Shown: positions 34,710 through 43,265 of the stretch, piece after piece
Layout of the letters: each line of letters starts with the position of its first letter
How positions within the stretch are numbered: position 1 is the stretch's first letter
Assembly: GCA_964436955.1 (NCBI GenBank)
Contig: CAYTFC010000003.1
Span: forward strand, 1 to 64,000
From: CAMFKD01 sp964436955
Lineage (GTDB): Bacteria > Chlamydiota > Chlamydiia > Chlamydiales > JAJFMA01
Direction: 5' to 3'
DNA length: 64,000 nt
The notes under the pieces: generated by a model
What the model saw: only the letters and a program-made list of their open reading frames with translations
What the model was told of the DNA's origin: nothing
The model's database searches: none
Position numbers and translations under genes: made by a program

Positions 34710-35699
34710 ATGCATAATAAAGATCAGTTCGACACCAATCCCCAAGTTAGGGAGAGACGTCTTAACAGGCTTCCAGAGAATCCAGAGGCATCGGACCCTG
34801 ATAAAGCCGTTAGTTTGGGCCGTTTTCCTTCCTGGCTGCATCGCCCCCTACCCAAAGGTGGTGAGCTATTCACGACCAATAAAATTATTCGTGAAAATCG
34901 CTTGGCGACAGTTTGCGAAGAGGCAAAGTGCCCAAATTTGCTCGAATGTTATTCTCGTAAAACCGCCACTTTTTTGATCATGGGCAGAGATTGCACACGC
35001 GCATGTGGATTTTGCGAAATCAACTTTGCTAAGGAACCAGCGCCTTTAGACGATGATGAACCCCTTCGCGTGGCCGAGTCGGTCAAAGAACTTGGGCTCA
35101 AACATGTTGTGATTACCATGGTTGCTCGCGATGATTTGTCAGATGGCGGTGCTAAGCACCTCGTAAAAGTCGTCGATGCTGTGCGCAAAGAGGTTCCCGG
35201 TGTTACGATCGAAGTTCTCACATCTGATTTCGCTGGAAATAGCGACGCTTGGGATGACATGCTCGAAGCAAAACCAGACATCTTTAATCACAACATAGAG
35301 ACCGTGCGGGATCTCACCCCTCGCGTCCGCCATAAAGCCACCTACGACCGTACCTTATCCCTGCTTAACCATGTCAAGCGTTCTGGCGTCAAATTGCATG
35401 TCAAATCAGGACTAATGGCAGGGCTGGGAGAAACTGAAGTGCAAATGCACGCCACTCTCGATGATCTTAAGGCTGCAGGATGTGATATCGTCACCATTGG
35501 TCAATATCTCCAAGCCAATCGCAACAAGCTTCGAGTTCAATCCTTTGTGACTCCCGAACAGTTTGCTGGCTACGAACAGTATGGCAATAGTATTGGCATC
35601 AAGACCATGTACTGCGGCCCATTTGTGCGTTCCAGTTACAACGCCAATCTAGTAATCGAAAGAGCAAATGGCGAAATCGCCACCATTAATAGTATTTAG
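34710..35699 (+). CDS. lipA: Lipoyl synthase
   Basis: 329 aa radical-SAM enzyme inserting two sulfurs into protein-bound octanoate. Auxiliary cluster CEEAKCPNLLEC (Cys69, 74, 80), radical-SAM cluster CTRACGFC (Cys95, 99, 102), and the C-terminal RSSYNA segment whose Ser ligates the auxiliary cluster. About 25 extra N-terminal residues relative to E. coli. Serves the same lipoyl pathway as lpdA. Confidence 0.97.
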   Translation: MHNKDQFDTNPQVRERRLNRLPENPEASDPDKAVSLGRFPSWLHRPLPKGGELFTTNKIIRENRLATVCEEAKCPNLLECYSRKTATFLIMGRDCTRACGFCEINFAKEPAPLDDDEPLRVAESVKELGLKHVVITMVARDDLSDGGAKHLVKVVDAVRKEVPGVTIEVLTSDFAGNSDAWDDMLEAKPDIFNHNIETVRDLTPRVRHKATYDRTLSLLNHVKRSGVKLHVKSGLMAGLGETEVQMHATLDDLKAAGCDIVTIGQYLQANRNKLRVQSFVTPEQFAGYEQYGNSIGIKTMYCGPFVRSSYNANLVIERANGEIATINSI

Positions 35700-35708
35700 G
35701 AAATGAAC

Positions 35709-36689
35709 ATGGACGAGCAAAAGAAGTCTTTTCAACAACTCATGCGCGAAGCACTTGGAATCTCTGATTCCGAGGAGGCTTATGATGATCGTGCCGATCT
35801 TTCAGACGAAACGTATGATCTCGCAGACGCAGAGGATATAGAGATCCTAATGCATCGCGATGCTCATTTCGGTGGAAATTTTCCGCTGATGTTTGACTAC
35901 TACGCGCGTGAGGGAAAGGGTGTTAATCAAGAGTTCAGCCTAGATCGCATGGACAGATTGTATCAGGCAGAAACCTCCTCGGGAGAAGATCTAGCATCAA
36001 TGATGCTCACAGGTGCAGATGCCGAAAAAGTAGCACAAGTGAGGCGGGTGTACCACGGTCTGCGCAAGATCTACGAATTGGATAATAGCGAAAATCCGCA
36101 TCCCAAGTTATTAGCGGACCTTATTCTCAGTGAGGAGGAAGAACCTACCGAAGAGATTGATGCCATTGTGGCACAAGGCCCAGCCATTGTACCTTCGTTA
36201 TTGCAACTGTTGCAAGCTAGGGAGTTTTACGATCCTCTCTATCCAGGCTATGGCTATGCTCCTGCTTTGGCTGCGCAATGTTTAGGTAAAATCAAAGATC
36301 GCAGTGCTATTGCACCCCTTTTTGAGGCCATTAATGCCGGTGATTTTTTTGCTGAAGAGGACATTTATCATGCTTTAGTAGAGATTGGAATTCCGGCCCG
36401 TGACTTTTTACTTAAGCTACTTCTGCTTAGACCAATGACTATGGATAATGAACGCGCAGGACGTGTTCTTACGCATTTTGCTTTGGATCCTCTCGTGGCA
36501 AAGACAGCGCTTCAGCAGCTTCAGGATGTCGATGTAGCAAAACATTCAAATCTAGCAGCCTATTTGGTTCTTTGCTGTGAAGGCCTAACAGATCCTTCTG
36601 ATAGACAAGCTTTTATACAGTTGGCGAACCGTGAAGATCTGCGGGAATTTCACCTGGATATCAATGCCATCGCCCATGAATGGAAGTAA
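35709..36689 (+). CDS. HEAT-like repeat protein
   Basis: 326 aa from the ATG at 35709 (AGGA 7 nt upstream); a near ATG at 35703 is possible. An acidic N-terminal third (SDSEEAYDDRADLSDETYDLADAEDIE) leads into helical repeats with HEAT/PBS-lyase-like features: AAQCLGKIKDRSAIAPLFEAI, HALVEIGIPARDFLLKLL, and similar. Such scaffolds bind proteins. It sits between lipA and the type III secretion block but shows no secretion motif. No enzymatic residues recognised. Confidence 0.6.
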   Translation: MDEQKKSFQQLMREALGISDSEEAYDDRADLSDETYDLADAEDIEILMHRDAHFGGNFPLMFDYYAREGKGVNQEFSLDRMDRLYQAETSSGEDLASMMLTGADAEKVAQVRRVYHGLRKIYELDNSENPHPKLLADLILSEEEEPTEEIDAIVAQGPAIVPSLLQLLQAREFYDPLYPGYGYAPALAAQCLGKIKDRSAIAPLFEAINAGDFFAEEDIYHALVEIGIPARDFLLKLLLLRPMTMDNERAGRVLTHFALDPLVAKTALQQLQDVDVAKHSNLAAYLVLCCEGLTDPSDRQAFIQLANREDLREFHLDINAIAHEWK

Positions 36690-36706
36690 GTTAAAAAATT
36701 CGTTTT

Positions 36707-36946
36707 GATTTTTTAGGATTTTTACCACAGAGGCACAGAGACACTGAGAAGGACCTGCGATTTAGAGGTCGGTTTTAGGGACTTTTTCTGGTCTTGAGAG
36801 ACCAGAAAAAATTGCCTCAGTTTAACAGTTAAATGAGCTGGGTCTCCAGGCCTCTCAAGGCCTGGAGACTCCCTAAAACCGGTCTCTTAACCGCAGGCCC
36901 TTCTCAGTGTCTCTGTGCCTCTGTGGTAAAAATCCTAAAAAAAATC
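36707..36946. repeat. 240-bp inverted repeat enclosing three hairpins
   Basis: Outer arms of about 75 nt (36707-36780 and 36869-36946) contain ACCACAGAGGCACAGAGACA and its complement. They enclose three hairpins: 36783-36810 (TTTTTCTGGTCT/AGACCAGAAAAA), 36821-36833 (TTTAAC/GTTAAA) and 36842-36869 (GTCTCCAGGCCT/AGGCCTGGAGAC). No ORF. The rest of the 36690-37055 gap shows nothing else. The CACAGAG-type sequence is familiar as an interspersed repeat in several environmental bacteria; a shortened copy is at 20679-20706. Confidence 0.88.
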
Positions 36947-37055
36947 AAACAGACTTGTATACCAGGCTAAACTAGCATTGGTGAAAACCGTCAAATATGT
37001 TACCTTCCATAATTAACGGTGTCTTTTCCTAGGCCTATATATTTTGGTAATTGCA

Positions 37056-38024
37056 ATGACCACCTCTCGTTTTGTTAGTACTTTTTTTGCTTTCTTTGCT
37101 CTGCTTCTCCTCTTGACAGGCTGCTCTAGCCGCGAAATCATCGCTCACGATATGGATGAACGCGACGCTAACGAAATCCTCGTCTTCCTATCGGGTAAAG
37201 GGATTGAAGCCATCAAGGAGGAAGCTTTAGCAGGTACTGGAGGCGGTGGTGGCGGGGCGAAAAAATGGAATATTTCTGTCCCTTCAGAACAGAAACGTGA
37301 ATCCATGGCCATTCTTAGCCAGGCTGGATTGCCTCGTCGTCCAGTTCAGAACCTTCTTGACCTCTTTAAGGACTCCGGCTTGGTGCCATCCGAACTTCAG
37401 CAGGAAATTCGCTATCAAACCGGCCTTGCCGAACAAATTGCTAGTGTCATTCGTAAAATGGACGGAATTGTCGATGCAGAAGTACAACTAGCATTTCCTA
37501 AGGAAGATATTCTGAACCCTAATGCCAAAAAGGGTAAGATTACGGCTTCTGTATATGTGAAACATACCGGTGTACTGAACGATCCTAACAGCCTTGTTAT
37601 TTCACGTATTCGTTCGCTAGTATCAGGATCGGTTCCGGAGCTGAACTATGATAACGTCACTGTTGTACCTGACTTAGCTCGGTATCGCGAAGCTACTCCT
37701 AGTGGTGGTGAGGAAGGTATGAAATCTGGAGACAAGCCTTTGGTCTCTATCTGGACCATTATCATAGCCAAAGAATCGGTTACACGTTTCCGTATCGTAT
37801 TCTTCTCTTTCTTTGTTACTACGATCCTTTTGCTTACTCTGTTGTTCCTGCTGATCTTCCGTATTATGCCTATTCTACATGCAGCGAAAACTTCAGGTTC
37901 GCTATTTTCATTACGGCGTATTCATCCTGACGATGTCGTAAAGAAAGATGAACCAAAGTCACAAGCTGGTGTCGTGGAAGCAGGGAAGAATCCCTCAGAC
38001 GCCGATGAAGAAGAGGAAACCTAA
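37056..38024 (+). CDS. sctJ: Type III secretion inner-membrane ring lipoprotein SctJ
   Basis: 322 aa from ATG 37056 (a TTG four codons upstream opens the longest ORF). Lipobox LLTGC after a hydrophobic signal; then the ring-building domain of the YscJ/FliF family (DERDANEILVFLSGKGIEA; LPRRPVQNLLDLFKDSGLVPSELQQEIRYQTGLAEQIASVI; ASVYVKHTG). One C-terminal TM helix near residues 247-273 and an acidic tail. Forms the periplasmic-side ring of the injectisome. First gene of the block corresponding to CT559-CT564. Confidence 0.95.
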   Translation: MTTSRFVSTFFAFFALLLLLTGCSSREIIAHDMDERDANEILVFLSGKGIEAIKEEALAGTGGGGGGAKKWNISVPSEQKRESMAILSQAGLPRRPVQNLLDLFKDSGLVPSELQQEIRYQTGLAEQIASVIRKMDGIVDAEVQLAFPKEDILNPNAKKGKITASVYVKHTGVLNDPNSLVISRIRSLVSGSVPELNYDNVTVVPDLARYREATPSGGEEGMKSGDKPLVSIWTIIIAKESVTRFRIVFFSFFVTTILLLTLLFLLIFRIMPILHAAKTSGSLFSLRRIHPDDVVKKDEPKSQAGVVEAGKNPSDADEEEET

Positions 38025-38032
38025 TAGATATC

Positions 38033-38893
38033 ATGGAACGCAAAGGATGGATGATTCTGCGTGTTTTGTTGAATCGCTATTATGGCGGCCTTTCAGAAGA
38101 GGTTGCTGCAATGGTGCCGGAGAGTTATCGCGCTACGCTTAAACAAAGCGATCTTTCGGCCACCGATGCAGCCTCTTTGCTGGTACAACCTTCTTTCCGC
38201 CTGAAAAATATTCATTATTCATGGTTTATACCAGCTATTCAGGCTTTGCCAAAGCCGCTGCGTAAACCGACAATTGGTGCCTTGGAACATTCTCAGGCTA
38301 TTGGAATCTGTCGTATGCTACGCTGTGGGATGCCCGAAACATCGCCTAGCTCGCCCATTGGGGAATTTTTGCTTCACACACTGTATCATCGAGTAGATCC
38401 TGAAGAACGATTGCCAGCATCTTATCTTGAAGACACACCATTAAAGTCATTGGCAGTGTATTCTAAAGCTACCCTTACGAAACTTATCGATCTCTTAGGA
38501 ATTAGAGACCTTGTTCAGGAAGTGCGCCTTATCGTGAATAAGCATCATCAAGAAGCACTCATGAATTGTTTAACTGAGGAAGAGCGACAGTTTTTTGAAT
38601 TCTATATGTATAAGCAGCGGGAAAAACTTAAGGTTCCTCGGTTAAATCTCACGGGATGGAATGGCGAACCTCGCAAAGTGCGTCAGCAAATTCAAATACG
38701 TGGCCTTATGCGTTTTGGCAAGGCGCTATCGGGACAAAATCCAGATTTTCTTTGGTATATCTATCATACCTTAGATACGGGGCGCGCCGCGATTATTAAA
38801 CAATATTGTGCCAATACGCCTATTGAAGGGCTTACGGCAGAATTACAGCGACAGGTCATAGGACTCATCAATTATTTTAATAAGAAAGAGTAG
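38033..38893 (+). CDS. Type III secretion accessory protein, CT560/SctK-like
   Basis: 286 aa soluble protein without signal or TM helix. Its place between sctJ and sctL, its length and the absence of other motifs match the CT560 family, which has been proposed as the chlamydial SctK (sorting-platform adaptor between SctQ and the ring). Visible segments: LNRYYGGLSEEVAAMVPE, FIPAIQALPKPLRKP, LTEEERQFFEFYMYKQREKLKVP. The SctK role is inference from position. Confidence 0.75.
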   Translation: MERKGWMILRVLLNRYYGGLSEEVAAMVPESYRATLKQSDLSATDAASLLVQPSFRLKNIHYSWFIPAIQALPKPLRKPTIGALEHSQAIGICRMLRCGMPETSPSSPIGEFLLHTLYHRVDPEERLPASYLEDTPLKSLAVYSKATLTKLIDLLGIRDLVQEVRLIVNKHHQEALMNCLTEEERQFFEFYMYKQREKLKVPRLNLTGWNGEPRKVRQQIQIRGLMRFGKALSGQNPDFLWYIYHTLDTGRAAIIKQYCANTPIEGLTAELQRQVIGLINYFNKKE

Positions 38894-38895
38894 TC

Positions 38896-39525
38896 GTGGG
38901 TAAAAAGAAGTTTTTCACTCTCTTGTATGGGCAAAATGTACATGTCTCTCCAGGTTCCAAGGTCATACCTGCCAAGGTGTTTTCCAAAGCCCTTACGGCA
39001 GCAGAAGTGCTTGCACATGCGCAAGAGGAAGTAGATCGCTATCGCCAGGAAGTTGCTGAAGAGTGTGAGAAGCTTAAAATTCAAGCTCAGCAAGAAGGGT
39101 TTCAAGAAGGTTTTGCTAAATGGGCTGGGCATGTCGCGGAATTGGAAGCGGAAATGGCAAACGTCAATCGCGCTACCGAAAAAATGATTATTCCAGTAGC
39201 TTTAAAGGCCGCACGAAAAATTGTTGGACGCGAAATTGAGCTTTCTGAAAAAGCCATTGTGGATATCGTTGCAACCAAACTCAAAGCTGTTAAGCAGAGC
39301 AAGCAAGTTGTTGTTTACGTTTGCCCTCAAGACCTTAATAAACTTGAGGCTAGCAGAAAAGAACTCATGCAGGTATTCGAGAAATTAGAGACACTCTCCA
39401 TTCGTCCTAGCGATGATGTTAAGCCTGGAGGCTGCATCATTGAAACGGAAGCTGGAATTATCAATGCCCAGCTAGAGAAGCAGTGGGAAATACTGGAAAA
39501 TGCCTTTCAATCGATGATGACATAA
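38896..39525 (+). CDS. sctL: Type III secretion ATPase regulator SctL
   Basis: 209 aa from GTG 38896, 2 bp behind the previous gene. A central coiled coil (VLAHAQEEVDRYRQEVAEECEKLKIQAQQEGFQEGFAKW) carries the FliH/YscL-type Q-x2-G-F-x2-G motif, followed by a compact C-terminal domain (AARKIVGREIELSEKAIVDIVATKLKAV; DDVKPGGCIIETEAGIINAQLE). The stalk protein that binds the SctN ATPase under the export gate. CT561 equivalent. Confidence 0.92.
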   Translation: MGKKKFFTLLYGQNVHVSPGSKVIPAKVFSKALTAAEVLAHAQEEVDRYRQEVAEECEKLKIQAQQEGFQEGFAKWAGHVAELEAEMANVNRATEKMIIPVALKAARKIVGREIELSEKAIVDIVATKLKAVKQSKQVVVYVCPQDLNKLEASRKELMQVFEKLETLSIRPSDDVKPGGCIIETEAGIINAQLEKQWEILENAFQSMMT

Positions 39526-39537
39526 AGGTCAATAGAC

Positions 39538-40431
39538 ATGAGATCGAGACTTTTCTCCTTACGCTTTATGCTTTATCTCTCGGCGGCACTGGCCGTTGCA
39601 TGGCTCGTGCCAGTGGATCTTTTTCCGCAAAACAAAACGAATGTTGAAAAGACCGATCAAGTTCAAAAAGCCCCTGCTGACGCAAACAAGACCCAGGAAC
39701 AAGTTGCAGGTCAACCAAAGCCGGCTGAAATTTTGGAGCATGCCCCATTCGATGAATTCAAACGACCATCGTTGATTACTCAGGCTGTTACGCTTTCTTT
39801 GTTGGCACTGTTGCCCTTCATCATCATGCTGTTGACCTCGTTCCTAAAGATCGTGATCGTGCTATCACTTCTTCGAAGCGCCTTAGGTGTTCAGCAAGCG
39901 CCCCCGAACCAGATCATCAACGGCGTGGGCTTCATGCTCACCATGTACATCATGTATCCCACAGCGCTGGAAATGTATGATGAATCTAATCTTGCCATTA
40001 ACGAGTATGCTGCGCCTGAGTCCATGTTTACTACTGAATCATCTCAATATATTGTTAACGTTGCCGGACGCACGCGGGAGCCTCTTAGGTTGTTCTTGAA
40101 ACGCAATTCGGCCGTTAAGCACCAAGCTCTCTTTTACCGAATGGCTTACCGCATTATCCCTGAAGACCATCGTGCAAGCTTAACCCCAGAAGATTTCATT
40201 ATTTTGGTACCAGCATTTATCACGAGTCAGCTGAAAGAAGCTTTTGAGATCGGGGTATTGATCTACATACCGTTCTTTGTTATCGATCTTGTGACCTCCA
40301 ACGTCCTACTCGCTATGGGTATGATGATGCTGTCCCCCGTAACCATTTCCATGCCTCTGAAACTTTTCCTGCTGGTAATGCTTGATGGATGGACGCTGTT
40401 GATCGAAGGTTTGGTATTAACTTTCCGCTAA
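39538..40431 (+). CDS. sctR: Type III export apparatus protein SctR
   Basis: 297 aa. About 75 N-terminal residues with an apparent signal/TM and a polar Gln-rich linker precede the conserved FliP/YscR core: FIIMLLTSFLKIVIVLSLLRSALGVQQAPPNQIINGV, EDFIILVPAFITSQLKEAFEIGVLIYIPFFVIDLV and LLAMGMMMLSPVTISMPLKL. The long N-terminus is shared with chlamydial SctR (CT562). Pore component of the export gate (5 copies). Confidence 0.97.
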   Translation: MRSRLFSLRFMLYLSAALAVAWLVPVDLFPQNKTNVEKTDQVQKAPADANKTQEQVAGQPKPAEILEHAPFDEFKRPSLITQAVTLSLLALLPFIIMLLTSFLKIVIVLSLLRSALGVQQAPPNQIINGVGFMLTMYIMYPTALEMYDESNLAINEYAAPESMFTTESSQYIVNVAGRTREPLRLFLKRNSAVKHQALFYRMAYRIIPEDHRASLTPEDFIILVPAFITSQLKEAFEIGVLIYIPFFVIDLVTSNVLLAMGMMMLSPVTISMPLKLFLLVMLDGWTLLIEGLVLTFR

Positions 40432-40449
40432 TTGAAAGGGGCTTAAACG

Positions 40450-40725
40450 ATGTTCCAAACACAAGTTGTGCAGCTGGCCTATAAGGGCCTTTTGCTGATT
40501 CTCATTCTCTCAGCGCCCCCGATTTTGATCAGTATGTTCTTTGGTATCATCGTGGCTATCTTTCAGGCAGCAACGCAAATTCAGGAGCAAACTCTCTCTT
40601 TTACGGTTAAGTTGGTGGCTGTTACCTTAGTCTTGATGCTTCTTGGCCCTTGGTTAGGAGCTCAGATTATGAGTTTGGCAGTTGACGTTTTCAAAAACTT
40701 CCCCGTTTGGGCAAGGTCGGGATAA
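40450..40725 (+). CDS. sctS: Type III export apparatus protein SctS
   Basis: 91 aa with two long hydrophobic helices (LLLILILSAPPILISMFFGIIVAIFQ and LVAVTLVLMLLGPWLGAQIM) joined by AATQIQEQTLSFTVK, the FliQ/YscS signature. Preceded by GAAAGGGGC. Export-gate subunit between SctR and SctT. Confidence 0.97.
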   Translation: MFQTQVVQLAYKGLLLILILSAPPILISMFFGIIVAIFQAATQIQEQTLSFTVKLVAVTLVLMLLGPWLGAQIMSLAVDVFKNFPVWARSG

Positions 40726-40728
40726 TCG

Positions 40729-41601
40729 ATGGAGGCCGAATCAAATCTTTACCTAGATCTCTATTTGAACGGCCATTTTCCTAACAATACGCCCGTATCT
40801 TTGCTTTCTATGATGCTGTTGGTTTTAGGACGCATTCTGCCCATTATCTCTCAGTCACCCTTTTTGGGTGCACGTGTGTTACCCCACCCGGTTAAGGTGA
40901 CGTTTGCCATGTCCCTTTTTGTGATTTTTTTGCCCCAACTTTTGATCACTACAGAAACACCTATCGAGTTCAACTTACGTATGGTGTTGCTCATGGCAAA
41001 GGAAATTTTCATTGGTTATTCCATCGGATTTTTGATGAGTATTCCGTTTGTTGTGGCTCAAAACGTGGGTATGATCATAGACCACCAGCGCGGTGGTGCC
41101 AGCTTGATGGTGAACGACCCCACTATTCAGAACCAATCATCGCCGATTGGCACCCTTCTCAACATGATGTTGATCTATTTGTTCTTTGTCATGGATGGTC
41201 CTTTTCACTTCATTGAGGGAATTCGCAAATCTTATGAATTAATACCTCTAGACCGGTTTTTGAGCAGCGCCTTCTTTTCTCCACAGTCTCCAATGTATCG
41301 GCTAAACCTCGAAGTCTTCAACACAATGATGGTGCTCACACTGCAACTTTCTGCGCCTGCATTGCTGACGATTTTGATGACAGACGTCTTTTTAGGTATC
41401 GCTAATCGCCTAGCACCTCAAGTACAGATAACCTTTTTAGGTATGCCCTTAAAGTCTTTGCTGGCCCTCATGATAGTCACGATAGGACTACAGGTGTTTA
41501 CACAGCAGCTTACGATAGATACCTATAAATGGCTGCAAACAGTCATTAGAGCCATTGGATGGTTAACATATGGTCTACCACCTTCTGTTGCCCCAACATA
41601 A
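40729..41601 (+). CDS. sctT: Type III export apparatus protein SctT
   Basis: 290 aa FliR/YscT-type membrane protein with multiple TM helices. Conserved blocks: RILPIISQSPFLGARVLPHPVKV, GYSIGFLMSIPFVVAQNVGMIIDHQRG, and LLTILMTDVFLGIANRLAPQVQITFLGMPLK. Completes the sctR-S-T export-gate group (CT562-CT564 order). Confidence 0.97.
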   Translation: MEAESNLYLDLYLNGHFPNNTPVSLLSMMLLVLGRILPIISQSPFLGARVLPHPVKVTFAMSLFVIFLPQLLITTETPIEFNLRMVLLMAKEIFIGYSIGFLMSIPFVVAQNVGMIIDHQRGGASLMVNDPTIQNQSSPIGTLLNMMLIYLFFVMDGPFHFIEGIRKSYELIPLDRFLSSAFFSPQSPMYRLNLEVFNTMMVLTLQLSAPALLTILMTDVFLGIANRLAPQVQITFLGMPLKSLLALMIVTIGLQVFTQQLTIDTYKWLQTVIRAIGWLTYGLPPSVAPT

Positions 41602-41758
41602 CCTTGTCTTTTATACCTTTTTTAGATTCTTATCCTGGCGCTTAAGAGTAAATGCAATGTTCCCAATGTCAATTTTAGTTTAAAATATTGTTGATTAAAA
41701 CTTTAATCATGCTTAAACTGCCTGATATCATTTTTTAATTAATGAGAAGAAATACTTG

Positions 41759-43216
41759 ATGGAGCCACTTCGTGCTGAGTCTAATACCTCGGCGGTCTAT
41801 TCGAAAAATAACACCCCTCCTATAAAAGATAAGTATTTAAATTATTTACGTGATTATCTTTGCGTGAATGAAGCACAAGCTCGCTGTGAAAAGGCATATG
41901 AATGCTATAGTCAGTTTGCATCTAGCAATCTTGACGATGCTCTTAGAGTGGTAGAGAGGGTTTTGGAGACCTTGACTACTACGACGCAGACGCCTGATTC
42001 CCTGCCTCCTCCTACGGCAGAATCCCTATGGGGTGTAATAGAAAGCGTTGTGTGTATTCAAGCACATCTTAAAGCAGCAGATTCCTTACAAAGTTACATC
42101 CATCAAGATTTTACTTTAAGAAATCTTTTAAATTACATATCAGATCTTTGTATTGGACAAGACATTGCAAAAGATGGTCCTTTGCTTTTTGCGGCAGCAT
42201 TTCTTTTGGACGATTTTCCTGAGATATTTACCCAGAAAGATTTTAGCAGAAGATTGTCATTTGGAACATCATCTCTTCTTTGCCGTCTTGTTTTTGAAAA
42301 TCATACAAATCAACCATTAACGGAGGAATTAGATGCGTTACATGAACGCATAGGGTGGATTGTCGCCATAGATTGGCTTGAAAGCAATACCCAGCCAGAG
42401 TTTGGCAGTTGTGCCACGCATCTAAGAAGATTGGTCGTAATAGAGCTACAAAAACGCACCTCTGAATTGCCACTAGGGCATCAGTTTTTGTTTCCATTAG
42501 GTTGGATGTGTATTGAAAAGACTGCCCATGTGATGATTGGAAGATTCACTAAAAGGATGGAAGGATTTGAGCTATCTATTATTAATCCTGGGGAAGGAGC
42601 TCAGCAATGGCACAATGCCCATAAAGTGCCATTTTCTGCTTATCCATCTATTGAAGATACCGTTACCATGAGTAATATCTCATTGGATGATGCCTTTCAA
42701 TATCTTGAGCAAGTCATCTCCCTATCAAGTTCTTTAAAGACACAATCTCCTTCCGAGATAGTTAAACAGGCATTGGAAGTTCTTTACGGTTTGCGAACCA
42801 ATAAAGTTGTCTGTTCCTCGCGGTCACAGATACAACGATCGCCTGTATGCGGAGTTAAAGTTTTGAAACGTTTACGTAAATTGTATGGATCTTGGCAGAT
42901 ACAAGATAAAATGTATGTGCTATCTCTATTTTGGCCTACGATACGCACGACAGTCTTGGCAAGACACATTATAAACCAACTTAAGCATATTCTTTTAAAA
43001 AATTGGTTACTAAGTGTCATCCAAAAGTCGTCGGCCACTCAAATTACAGCATTGGTGAATGATTACATCGCGCGGACGAAATATATTCCTGGCAAAGTAG
43101 TGGCAGTAGCTTTTTACAATATACCCGAGGAAGGGGCGCTTAAAGACTTTGTGCAATGTATTCTTAAAAGCTTTCCTGACTGGGCCATTGACTTTGATCA
43201 TATTGCAGCTGGATAG
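41759..43216 (+). CDS. Orphan next to the T3SS block, cysteine-protease-like pattern
   Basis: 485 aa from ATG 41759 (GAGAAG upstream). Mainly helical N-terminal half without recognised domains. The centre reads FPLGWMCIEKTAHVMIGRF (His257), then LSIINPGEGAQQWHNAHKVPF (Asn276, GEG, His285), and about 80 residues later IQRSPVCGVKVLKRLRKL (Cys364). This His...N-x-GEG...Cys order resembles cysteine-protease-like domains I remember from effectors of intracellular bacteria; the call is not proven. No signal peptide or TM helix. The gene is 157 bp behind sctT on the same strand. Confidence 0.5.
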   Translation: MEPLRAESNTSAVYSKNNTPPIKDKYLNYLRDYLCVNEAQARCEKAYECYSQFASSNLDDALRVVERVLETLTTTTQTPDSLPPPTAESLWGVIESVVCIQAHLKAADSLQSYIHQDFTLRNLLNYISDLCIGQDIAKDGPLLFAAAFLLDDFPEIFTQKDFSRRLSFGTSSLLCRLVFENHTNQPLTEELDALHERIGWIVAIDWLESNTQPEFGSCATHLRRLVVIELQKRTSELPLGHQFLFPLGWMCIEKTAHVMIGRFTKRMEGFELSIINPGEGAQQWHNAHKVPFSAYPSIEDTVTMSNISLDDAFQYLEQVISLSSSLKTQSPSEIVKQALEVLYGLRTNKVVCSSRSQIQRSPVCGVKVLKRLRKLYGSWQIQDKMYVLSLFWPTIRTTVLARHIINQLKHILLKNWLLSVIQKSSATQITALVNDYIARTKYIPGKVVAVAFYNIPEEGALKDFVQCILKSFPDWAIDFDHIAAG

Positions 43217-43265
43217 CCTTCGGCGCCTAGAGGATTATGGTTCTTGTGCTGTTCTGGTGAACATC

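Noticed and set aside
36707..36946. tRNA-like or CRISPR-like element
   Set aside because: The three hairpins have no anticodon or T-loop features, and there are no spaced direct repeats.
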